NCBI GenBank assembly: GCA_030522415.1
Contig: CM060104.1
Coordinates: 12,420,229 to 12,484,228, forward strand
Reading direction: 5' to 3'
Length of the DNA stretch: 64,000 nucleotides
From: Channallabes apus
Lineage: Eukaryota; Chordata; Actinopteri; Siluriformes; Clariidae
Positions 55,160-64,000 of the stretch are shown here, piece by piece. The translations under genes and the position numbers were made by a program. Under the pieces are notes generated by a model. The model was not told the DNA's origin. It worked only from the letters and a program-made list of their open reading frames with translations, and ran no database searches. Within the stretch, counting starts at the first letter, position 1; each line of letters opens with the position of its first letter.

Positions 55160-58100
55160 AAATTAAAATAAAATAAATTCAATTCAATTCAATTCAGTTT
55201 TATTTGTATAGCGCTTTTAACAATTGACATTGTCTCAAAACAGCTTTACACAATCAAAAGAATTATTTAAGTTTGTATGGAATGTGAATGTGTATGAATC
55301 AAAATGTTCAGATAGTCCCTGGTGAGCAAGCCCGAGGGCGACAGTGGCAAGGAAAAACTCCCTGAGATGGTAATAGGAAGAAACCTTGAGAGGAACCAGA
55401 CTCGACAGGGAACCCATCCTCATCTGGGTGAAACAGATAACACAGTATAAATGCAGATCATTTCCTGCTAAGTGTTAGGTTCAGCTATAATAGTTGATGT
55501 TAATTGATGTTATAATAGTTGATGTAAAATGGAGTCCAGTAATTATTCGAGACTCAGATAGACTTGTAGAAAGTTCCAGTCCTGAACTATCGAATTGTCA
55601 AGTCCTCAGAGAAACAGCTGACAACACCAGTCGAGGCCAGAACCATCTTCTAAGTAGATAGAATCATCCCCAGACACCAGGCACATCCTAAAGAGACACA
55701 CGGGGCATCCATGCGATGAGACCTCCAACCAGAAATCGGGCACCAGGATGGACCAGACAGGTCCGGAGGGCAGAGGGAGTCTGGATCACTGGCAGCTCAG
55801 GAACCACATGTGTAGCTCGACAGAGAGAGAGAGAGAAAGAGTGAAAGGGGGAGACAGGGGGAGAGAGGAAAGAGAAAGAGGGGGAGGAAGAGAAGAGGAG
55901 GAGAGATTGCAATTAGGTATGGTCACAGTCACAATGTCTAATGTGAATGTATATTTACTGTAGAGTGCAAGCAGGGACTCCGGCAGGACTAACTATGACA
56001 GCATAACTAAAGGGAGAGCCAGAAGGAAACACAAACATGAGGGCTCCCTGAGATGTAAAGCAAACAATCACCTCACCGTCAACAAACCTGAGTGATCAAA
56101 TGAGACTGAGGAAGACAGCATCTAAAACATACCAGTTCACTATAATACTCTACGTCCATGAGTCCCCCAGATCTGCTCCTTTACCTTATGGCAAATCTAT
56201 TTATAAAAATGCTTGGCTAAATAAATAGGTTTTTAGCCTAGACTTAAACACTGAGACTGTGTCTGAGTCCCGAACACTATTTGGAAGACTATTCCATAAT
56301 TTTGGGGCTTTGTAATAAAAAGCTCTGCCCCAGCTGTAGTTTTCATAATACGCGGTACTGATAAGCAGCCTGCATCCTTTGACCGAAGTAGGCGTGGCGG
56401 ATCGTAAGACACTAACAGTTCGCTCAGATACTGCGGGGCGAGACCATTTAATGCTTTATATGTCAAGAGTAGTATTTTAAAATCAATGCGAAATTTCACA
56501 GGGAGCCAATGCAGTGAAGATAGGATAGGGGTGATGTGCTCATATCTTCTGGTTCTAGTGAGGACTCTCGCTGCTGCATTCTGGACTAGCTGAAGCTTGT
56601 TTATGCACCTAACTGAACAACCAGACAGTAAGGCATTACAATAGTCCAACCTAGAAGTGATAAAAGCATGAACTAGTTTTTCTGCATCGTTTAGCGACAA
56701 TATATTTCTTATTTTGGCGATATTTCTGAGGTGAAAGAATGCTATCCTGGTGATATTATCTACATGAGCTTCAAATGAAAGGCTGGAATCTATAATCACG
56801 CCGAGGTCTTTTACTGTTGCACTTGACGGAACAGAAAGGCCATCTAAAGTTACGGTGTGATCTAAGATTTTACTTCTAGCTGTATGCGGTCCTATGACTA
56901 GAACTTCTGTCTTATCCGGATTAAGCAGAAGGAAGTTAATTAGCATCCAATTTCTTATGTCCTGCACACATTGCTCAACTTTAGTAAGATGGTTTTTCTC
57001 ATCAGGTTTTGTTGAGACGTATAGCTGTGTGTCGTCAGCATAACAATGAAAACTAATACCATGCTTACGGATTATGTTGCCCAGAGGAAGCATGTAAAGG
57101 GAAAAAAGCAGTGGGCCTAAAACTGAACCCTGCGGAACGCCAAACTCCACTAGAGAACATGCAGAATAATCACCATTTAAGTCTACATACTGATAACGAT
57201 CGGTCAAATAGGATCTGAGCCAGGAGAGGGCTGTACCCTTAATTCCTACTACATTTTCTAATCTGTGAAGAAGAATAGCATGATCAATAGTGTCAAAAGC
57301 TGCACTGAGGTCGAGTAATACAAGCATAGTTACACAACCCTGATCAGAGGCCAATAGGAGGTCATTTACTACTTTAACGAGTGCTGTTTCTGTGCTGTGA
57401 TGAGGCCTAAATCCTGACTGATACAGTTCATGTATGCCATTTCTATGTAGATATGAGCATAGCTGCTCCGCTACTATCTTTTCCAGAATCTTAGAGATAA
57501 AGGGGAGGTTTGATATTGGCCTGTAATTGGACAGCTGACAGGGGTCGAGGTCAGGTTTCTTAATTATTGGTTTAATAACTGCTACTTTAAAAGATTTTGG
57601 AACATAACCAATGCTGAGTGAGGAATTAATTATTCTCAACAGCGGTTCTGTTATTACTGGTACTATCTGTTTAAGAAAATGTGTCGGTATAGGATCTAAT
57701 ATACAGGTTGATGAATTTGCAGAAGAGATGAGTGAAATTAGTTCATTCTCTTCAAGAGGAGTAAAGTCTTCTAGGTTTGAATCTGACATGGCTAGGTTAA
57801 CATCTGTATCAATCACATTGTTTGGTTTCAAAGTCTAAATTTTATGCCTAATATTTACAATTTTATTATTAAAAAAGTTCATGAAGTCCTCACTATTGCA
57901 TGATGTTGTTGTGGAGATTTCTGTAGTGGTCTTATTTCTGGTTAATTTGGCTATGGTATTAAATAAAAATCTAGGATTATTTTTATTTTCTTCTATAAGA
58001 GTGGAGAGATACGTTGATCTAGCTACACTAAGAGCTTTCCTATAGTTCAGGATGCTCTCTTTCCATGCTATTTGAAATACCAATAATTTAGTTTGACGCC

Positions 58101-58511
58101 ATTTACGCTCTAATTTCCGAGCAGTCTGTTTTAAAGTGCGCGTGTGATCGTTATACCAGGGAGCTAGTTTCTTATCTCTAATAATTTTTCTTTTAGCTGG
58201 AGCTACATTATCTAAGGTACAACGAAGTGTCGACTCTAAATATTCAGTCGCCTGATCAAGTTCTGTGGGGTCAGACGGTGGCCTAATCGAAGTTGGTAAC
58301 TGTGGGAGATTACTGATAAAACTCTGTGTGGTAGTTGATGTGAATGTACGTTTAATACGGTAGCGCGGTGCTGTGCGTACGTTATCACTGTGACATACTT
58401 GAATGGAGACAAGATAGTGATCTGAGATAATTTCAGACAGTGGACTTAATCCGAAGAATATTACTAAATCTAAAGTGTAAACTTTACACTGTTTAAAGTG
58501 TAAATAAACAC
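55160..58511 (-). mobile_element. L2-type LINE (family D), 5' truncated, opposite copy
   Basis: AACAACAAAT flanks both sides (55,150-55,159 and 58,512-58,521), a 10-bp target duplication. The tail (TTCAATTCAATTCAATTCAG) and 3' untranslated region match the copy at 50.2-51.2 kb in reverse. It starts near the end of the endonuclease ([15 protein letters not shown], 58,400-58,440). At the 5' junction (58,468-58,505) short blocks AAAGTGTAAA and TTTACACT repeat and invert, likely untemplated or template-switched ends. Confidence 0.9.
56233..57831 (-). pseudogene. LINE D ORF2 reverse transcriptase, largely open
   Basis: An open frame of 532 codons spans from the linker through the reverse transcriptase ([44 protein letters not shown] at 57,031-57,042) to the C-terminal region ([27 protein letters not shown]). 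Upstream coding at 57,835-58,083 is separated by a stop. It is better preserved than the plus-strand copy but lacks the endonuclease. A late frameshift near 56,320 changes the end. Confidence 0.88.
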
Positions 58512-58525
58512 AACAACAAATTCAT

Positions 58526-59048
58526 AACAGGTACGATATGGCTCTTACATTCCAGCCCCTAATTGACAGGCATGGAGGCTGACAATTACAATTTGTTTTT
58601 TTGTTTTTTGATAAAGCTATGAAATCAAACATTCTTAACCTTCTAAAACGTTTTAAATCTAGTAAATGTATAATATTTATCTCAGGTGTTTATATTTGCA
58701 TGTCAAATTTCACAACATATTATAACATATTTAACAGTCCATTTCATATATGCTGTTGTGGAATACTTTCCACTGTAGCTGGGATATTCTTTTGTGTAAA
58801 GACGTTGGGAAGTTCAATAAAAGTGTTTTCTTCCAGGCTACTGATCTCCAAGTCACTGAGCATGTAGCTTTCTACTAGTTTTGTGGAGTTCATGGTGCTC
58901 AGCAGTATTTGAACTCTTCTGCCTCGTACATTTAGTCGCCTTGCTAATGACTCTGTACAGAATGTGGCGGAACTGCCTTGGTCTATAAATGCATACACTT
59001 CTGCAATTTTGTCACCTTTTTTGGAACAGGTACGATATGGCTCTTACA
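58526..59048 (-). mobile_element. BEL/Pao protease fragment between 24-bp direct repeats
   Basis: A 24-bp sequence containing GGTACGATATGGCTCTTACA stands at 58,526-58,549 and again at 59,025-59,048. Between them the minus strand at 58,744-59,024 reads YAFIDQGSSATFCTESLARR, then VESYMLSDLEISSLEENTF and ELPNVFTQKNIPATVE. This is the BEL/Pao protease with the active Asp in FIDQGSS (family form D-x-G-S). This is the domain missing from the deleted copy at 54.2-54.6 kb. Only this piece is present. The frame ends soon after. Confidence 0.7.
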
Positions 59049-59049
59049 A

Positions 59050-59626
59050 TAAGTAATATAAATAAATATAACTAGAGGGAGATGCTTACCCATGGCTGGT
59101 CTTTTGAGAAATGAGGAATAAACCAAGAACAAACTAAGAAAAAAGCCTCGAAAACAAGCGCCAGCCCTATATTTTTTATAAAAAGGTACGAAAAGTGTAA
59201 AGATAATGGAAATTAATTATTAATGAAAATTAAGTTTAATGGAAAAATTTATAAGCATAGGAGGAGTCAGATATGTGCAGGGAGGGGTTAAATGACAAGG
59301 TGTAATTATAATGGAAAAATTAATTAATAGGAACTGGATTATAATGGAATAAAATTCTGCTTTGGTCATCAGAATGAAATGTACAAGGGGAGGAGACTGG
59401 GGAATTCCCCAGGACTTCCCCTTCTTTCTAGAACTGTATAAAAGGAGCGTGGTTTTCTCTGTGATAGTCTGTCTGACTTTGGCACTGCTTGTGATTTGAT
59501 CTAGAGCATTGCTAAGCCTGGCTCACCTGGGTTCTTATTGCTGCAATAAAATGACTTACTTCATCTAGCTCTGAGTGGCGTCTGAAATCTTCTTTAATTC
59601 TTCTTTAAATTTTCTTTGTAAGTAAT
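59050..59626 (+). repeat. LTR-like segment with TATA box and poly(A) signal
   Basis: TGTATAAAAGGAGCG at 59,436-59,450 and GCAATAAAATGAC at 59,541-59,553 stand about 100 bp apart in the order of an LTR promoter and R/U5 signal. TAAGTAAT occurs at 59,050-59,057 and 59,619-59,626. The termini are not clear TG...CA. An LTR with blurred ends is the favoured reading. An unrelated promoter is possible. Confidence 0.4.
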
Positions 59627-59649
59627 TTGTTAACTGCTTGATATTTTAA

Positions 59650-59790
59650 ATTCAAGGCACTAAACTTTAAACTCAGTGACCTCGCCGTGCAAGGCCGCGA
59701 CATCTTGGAGGCCTCGCCACAGATTAGCAATCTCTCCACATCGCAGAGGCGCGCATGATCCGCTGGGTTCACCGCGGCAGGCTCAGTCAT
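59650..59790 (-). pseudogene. Start of a chromovirus gag, cut
   Basis: The minus strand from ATG at 59,790 reads MTEPAAVNPADHARLCDVER and then a degenerate stretch. The AAVNPADHARLRDVE-type start is typical of fish Ty3/gypsy chromovirus Gag. The frame is lost within about 45 codons, where the LTR-like segment begins. The start codon itself lies in the target duplication of the adjacent SINE. Confidence 0.5.
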
Positions 59791-60216
59791 CCTTTTTTTT
59801 TTTTTTTTTTTGGGGTTTTCCAATTTTCTCCCCAATTTAGTCGTGGCCAATTACTCCCCGTCGCTAGGGGTGCTCCCACATTAAGGCTACTGCTACCACT
59901 CCGTCGGGAAGGCGAAGACTTTCACGTGTTTCCTCCAAAACCCCCAAATCGCGTGACGTCAGCCGACCGCATCTTTTTCGAATTAGAGGTGCTCCTTCCG
60001 CATGCGCGTGCTCACAGTCGCCCCTGATTGGCTGTAGAGCCGTGATTAATGTGGGAGCGCAAGTACACCTCATCCCTCCCCCCTGAGAGAGCTCGGCCAA
60101 TCAGCTCTCTCTATGCCTCCGGCTGTGAGAGGAAAATAGCATCAATCGGGGTTCAAACCAGCGATCCCCGGATGATAGGCTGAGCGCTTAACCACTATGC
60201 CACTCGGAGGCTTATG
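59791..60216 (-). mobile_element. Complete tRNA-derived SINE
   Basis: On the minus strand the head reads GGCATAGTGGTTAAGCGCTC (box A region, plus coordinates 60,183-60,202) and GGTTTGAACCCCGATT (box B, about 60,145-60,160). A 260-bp body follows, ending in an A-rich tail (poly-T at 59,793-59,812 in the plus view). GGCTCAGTCAT flanks both sides (59,780-59,790 and 60,217-60,227), an 11-bp target duplication. RNA polymerase III would transcribe it. A LINE must supply its reverse transcriptase. A 3' fragment of the family is at 26,099-26,190. Confidence 0.85.
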
Positions 60217-60286
60217 GGCTCAGTCATTCTGTCAGTGTCAACTAACCTGGATTGACCAGAAGTCGTAGCTTTAGCGGTTAGCCCTT

Positions 60287-60698
60287 TGTAGCGTGGATGA
60301 TAAACCCAAACGCGGAAGCAAGTGAGTAGGCAGGATAACCATAGACTAAGGACTCTCCCAGAAGGGGAGCAAGGGAAAAACACAAAATTAACCTGGGTCC
60401 TATAAACACACACTCGAATCAGAAAGCAAACCCAAGAAAGTGAGTACTCACGAAATGGTGGAAGAACAGTCTCAACTGACATGGGCGAACTCAATGACTG
60501 AGCGATGTGCCGTGGTTTGTTTACTCTTATGCTTTCTGGTTCCCGACCGCATTACTTCCGGGTCGTAGTGCCGATGCCAATTGAGTGTGTATGACAGTCA
60601 GTTTCCTTGCTGTTTTCCCAGACACATTCATAATCGTTAGTCTACTTCTGCCGGTGTGGTGTTTCCTGCGAGAGGTTGTGCGCGTGCGGTCCACTACA
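60287..60698 (-). repeat. 5' LTR of a chromovirus-type element
   Basis: On the minus strand the block begins TGTAGTGGACCGC and ends CATCCACGCTACA. It is 412 bp with TG...CA ends and inverted TGTAG/CTACA termini. It is followed after about 60 bp by the gag ATG (now split by the SINE). No matching 3' LTR lies in the window. Confidence 0.6.
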
Positions 60699-61682
60699 CA
60701 GCAAAAATATGTATATATAGTATATTATGACTGAAATAAAGTGCCTCACATCGCCGTGCGTTTCGCACAGCGGCGCATAGACAGCGCTTATTTAACACGT
60801 ATAAATGTGTATTTGTTGTATTTCAGGGGAATAGAAATCTCTTCTAAATCTTCATTTTAAAACAAAAAAGAGATTTGTTCATAATTTTGTTCATCTGTCT
60901 TCAAAATTCAAAACTCGGCAAAGTGAAAGAGCGCACATACGCGCTGTGGGTTCACGCGAACATTTTTCATTCACTAAAAGGTTTATTCACAACCACAATT
61001 CAGCCATTCACACACATGCATTGTGCTATGTTGCTGGTACACACTTTCACTTTTCATCTCCCCATTGATAAAAATGCTCCCGATATGAGCCGACACGAGC
61101 AGCTTTGTTTCAGTCATAATATTTATCAATCATAAAGAGGAGCAACATGTACTTGCTGATTAAACACTGCATTTTTAAAGTGAAACCAAGTGCGCGATGT
61201 GAGCAGCTTTGATTATTAATAGTTAAATAATTATTCAATGCTGGACAGCTGTAAAATCACGATGATTATTATTCTTTTGGTTATTATTTATTATTATGTT
61301 CTTTTGCTGTTTGGGTTCAGCGTTGATCAAAAAGTCGCATGCGCAACTCACTTTCACTTTGCACAAGGCATTGTTTATGGTTTAGTGTATATTTAAAGCA
61401 CATAAACACAATAAAACAATAATGTTTTAGGCTACCATATCATACATCTTTGTAGTCTTTTTGCAAACACGCACGGGTGCGTTATAATAATAATAACAAT
61501 AATAACAATAATAAATTCGGAGCACTACTACTACTAAAAATAATAATACTGAATGGAGAAAGCGCAGTCAAAGAAGTATCATCATTGAAGGAGAGAAGAA
61601 AATGAAAAACAAATACATATCAGGATTTATAGTTTGAGCTTGACACATTTATGAGATCTGTCGCTTGCTGTCAATGGGCACC
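60699..61682. other. Interval with repeat echoes, no gene
   Basis: No supported frame. CGATATGAGCCGA and CAGTCATAAT near 61,081-61,120 echo 10,456-10,488, and 61,229-61,325 is a diverged copy of the hairpin at 1,388-1,488. Short (ATA)n runs lie at 61,485-61,515. Confidence 0.5.
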
Positions 61683-61830
61683 TAAGAGACAAAACACATT
61701 TTTGGCTCAGTAGACACACAACACTTCAGACTGAAACACGACTGCCCTCTACGGGTAATAAAGGGCATTTTCACAGCTTGCTGCGCGCAGCCGCGGGATC
61801 CTTTTTCTCAAAACGTGCGTTTTTAATGGC
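61683..61830 (-). repeat. Promoter-like module C, copy 3
   Basis: The reverse complement of 4,217-4,375 with the shared GGGCAGTCGTGTTTCAGTCT, GTGTGTCTACTGA and GGGATCC blocks. No gene of the family follows it here. A LINE fragment abuts it directly. Confidence 0.6.
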
Positions 61831-61835
61831 CAGAT

Positions 61836-61922
61836 CTGTAGATAATATTACCAGGATAGCATTCTTTCACCTCAGAAATATTGCCAAGATAAGAAATATA
61901 TTCTCACTAAATGATGCAGAAA
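61836..61922 (+). pseudogene. Scrap of LINE family D ORF2
   Basis: The frame codes [20 protein letters not shown] and SLNDAEK, identical in kind to 49,602-49,687 of the near full-length LINE. Only 87 bp remain, bounded by module C on the left and the DIRS terminal repeat on the right. Confidence 0.85.
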
Positions 61923-61939
61923 AACGTCTCAGGTTATTT

Positions 61940-64000
61940 TGCTGTAACCCTGTTCCCTGAAAAGGCGGGAACGAGATGCTGCGTGGAAATGCTATGGGAG
62001 CCATTTTGTCATGTTGCCGGTTGTGAAGCATGTGTGTGCAAACAAGCCAAATTTTTGGCTATGTATAACCTCGGTCAGGTGATGTCATCTGATTAGACGC
62101 AGCTGGAGGTTATAAATACTAGTGAGCCGGTGACAAACCTCAGATTCATTTGTCTGAACGGATGTCCGGTCACGTGGCAGTGCGGCATTGGGACGCATCT
62201 CATTCCCGCCTTTTCAGGGAACATACTCTTGATGCTGCGTGAAAACGCTATGGGAACGAGAATACCAACGCCGCCGCACTGCAAGTGTCTGGACCCCGAG
62301 GTTGTGAAGCGTGTGCGCACAAGGCCGAGAAGGTCTCAGAACTATGTCTGGGCAGCTAACTCGGGGACATGAGCCCGGAGTAGCATGAACATCCAGATTA
62401 TAAATGTAACAGATGTGTGTGGGGGGCACCAGCCGCAAGATGAGACGATCCCCCTGACTGGATGAGCCCTGCTTCCTAGAGGCGAAGTGAACCCACACGC
62501 CTCATAGGAGAGGGCAATAGCATCTCCCACTCAGTTTAGTGGCGCTCTGACTTACGCCACTAGCTGACACGGTGGACGTAAATCTGAAGAGCACGTTTTG
62601 TGTTTATGGAATTTTCGGAAGATAGTTCAGTGAGGATGCAGTTAAGTACGTCCTGAGAGTACTAAGCTGCAGCAGAATACCTCTTGCTAGTGCAATAGAT
62701 GAGGTGATCCCCTGGTTGAATGAGCCCTGATTCCTAGAGGTGAAGTGAGCCCACGCGTCTCATAGGAGAGGGCAAAAGCATCTCTCACCCGGTATAGTGG
62801 CACTCTGACTTATGCCACTAGCTGATGCAGTGGACATAAATCTGAAGAGCACGTACTGGACAGTAAGTGATGTTTCTCCTGTTCTGAAGCTGTAAAAGGT
62901 GGAGGACAGAAGGCTGCAACAGTTACGTACATCCTGAGAGTACTAGGGCACCCACCCAAGGACAAGCTTTCCTTGCAGACACCCCAGCACTGAAACATTT
63001 CGACAGTGGACTGGGTCTACCTGCTTAGCACACAGTTGCTGCAGGGGAATACCTCTTGCTGGTGCAATAGATGAGGCGATCCCCTGGTTGAATGAGCCCT
63101 GATTCCTAGAGGCGAAGTGAGCCCACGCGCCTCATAGGAGAGGGCAAAAGCATCTCTCACCGAGTGTCATCAACTTTCAAATACATTCCATTTGAGGGCA
63201 TAAGCTCTTAGAAGGTTCCAAAGCTCGGGCCGGGGATGAAATATCGTCCCCTGCGCCAGAGACAGAAGATCCCATCTCATTGGAATCACCCATGGTGATC
63301 ATGGTGAAGAGGGATACTAGATCCAGAGTCAGAGAGTAGCAAAGGGGACATTTGCTGATTTTGCGAGGCAAAGAGGTCAGCCTCCGCTACATGCCTTGGA
63401 ATGTAAATCGCGTTGAGGGACAGGAACCTGGTGCGCAAGCTGTTTAGCGGCGTGAGCACAGTCCGCCCTGGCGATTAATATATGAGACTTGCCATAGTGT
63501 TGTCCACCCGCACTGGGACATGGTACTCTCAACTGCTGGAGGAAGTGTTTTAGGGCCAGAAATAGAGCCATCATTTCGAGGCAATTGATGTGCCGTGCGA
63601 GAAGAAGGCCTCTCCAGCTCCCTTGGGCTGGACGGTAATCTAAGACCCAACCCCAGCCCGTGAGGGAAGTGTCTGTCGTTAGCATCTGCGATGACAAGAC
63701 GAACTTAGAGTGGGACCCAGAGTCAGAAACCGGGGTCTGAACCACATAGGAAGGGTACGAAGCACCGGCGCGTAACCCTTGTTGGGGATCGGCCCTAGAG
63801 TGAAATCCCCTGTCTTAGCCACAACTGAAATGCTCTCATGTGCAGAAGGCCCAAAGGCGTCACTGTAGGTACAGCTGCCATGAGAGCCAAGATCTCTGAA
63901 AGTGATAGTCACTTTCTTGGTCTAGCTTGATTTCCTTGAGGGTGTCAATACTGGATTCGACACGAGCGGGAGACAGCTGTGCCCGCTTAAGATCGAACCT
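61940..64000 (-). mobile_element. DIRS-type retroelement, terminal part, running off the window
   Basis: The left end (61,950-62,330) has GTAACCCTGTTCCCTGAAAA and GGCGGGAACGAGATGCTGCG, facing an inverted partner at 62,190-62,224. This is the inverted-repeat end typical of fish DIRS elements. A TATAAATA stands at 62,110-62,118. The minus strand farther right carries a DIRS-type RNase H. Between the two, three copies of a module (62,438-62,600, 62,697-62,855, 63,062-63,165) occur. The tyrosine recombinase expected between RNase H and the terminal repeat was not found. Confidence 0.7.
63377..63745 (-). pseudogene. DIRS RNase H domain with frameshift
   Basis: The minus strand reads LTTDTSLTGWGWVLDYRPAQ and HINCLEMMALFLALKHFLQQ, the DIRS-type RNase H with Asp in TDTS and Glu in CLEM. 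A frame change follows, and SYINRQGGL appears in the neighbouring frame (63,444-63,650). The rest of the gene, with the reverse transcriptase, would lie beyond the right edge. The RNase H removes the RNA strand after copying. Confidence 0.75.

Noticed and set aside
60140..60210. A working tRNA gene at the SINE head
   Set aside because: Box A and box B are present but the rest does not fold as a tRNA, and the unit has a SINE body, tail and target duplication.

Overview
This is a stretch of teleost fish genome, probably an otophysan such as a catfish although the exact taxon cannot be read from the sequence. The evidence is a mix of fish-typical repeats: a Tc1 transposon, Rex3 (RTE clade), several L2/CR1-type LINEs with AATTG or TGTAAA tails, BEL/Pao, Ty3/gypsy and DIRS retroelements, tRNA-derived SINEs, and very long (TA)n tracts. 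There is no bacterial gene organisation, CRISPR array or operon. No conserved single-copy host gene can be called with confidence. Most of the coding potential belongs to mobile elements.

Layout. 1-3.7 kb: repeat tails, (TA)n tracts, a fold-back hairpin and a nearly intact Tc1 element. 4.2-6.4 kb: a CpG-containing promoter-like module and a small spliced gene candidate whose last exon looks like the C-terminus of the multicopy fish SAMD3-like family. 6.5-12.7 kb: AT-rich repeat families, a DNA transposon with GGCGTAG ends, palindromes and a transposase N-terminal fragment. 12.8-16.5 kb: minus-strand pseudo-exons of the SAMD3-like family, part of which is duplicated at 15.5-16.6 kb. 16,573-25,309: a complete, apparently very young Ty3/gypsy element with equal-length LTRs that look identical and one 2096-codon Gag-Pol frame. 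25.3-26.2 kb: a chromovirus remnant and a SINE fragment. 26.2-28.4 kb: no gene seen.

28.4-36.9 kb is a nest: a Rex3 LINE was hit twice by L2-type LINEs, and one of those carries a third LINE insertion. Each level is marked by a 6-bp target duplication. 37.6-42.4 kb holds two more L2-type LINE copies, one containing a solo LTR. 42.4-46.0 kb is mostly non-TE sequence with a CpG-rich promoter-like patch, diverged direct repeats of about 0.6 kb, and a SINE derived from an apparently unspliced tRNA-Ile(UAU). 46.0-59.0 kb holds two closely similar LINEs of one family in opposite orientation, around and inside a broken BEL/Pao element that also took in a CACTA-like DNA element with exact 50-bp repeats and a perfect 54-bp palindrome. 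59.0-61.0 kb holds an LTR-like segment and a chromovirus 5' LTR plus gag start split by a SINE. 61.7-64.0 kb is a promoter-module copy, a LINE scrap and the terminal part of a DIRS-type element that runs off the window.

The genes do not form a host pathway. The full-length or near-full-length elements (Tc1, gypsy, L2-type B) supply the enzymes that insertion would need, and the SINEs and fragments are the passive partners. The order of nesting gives a relative insertion history.
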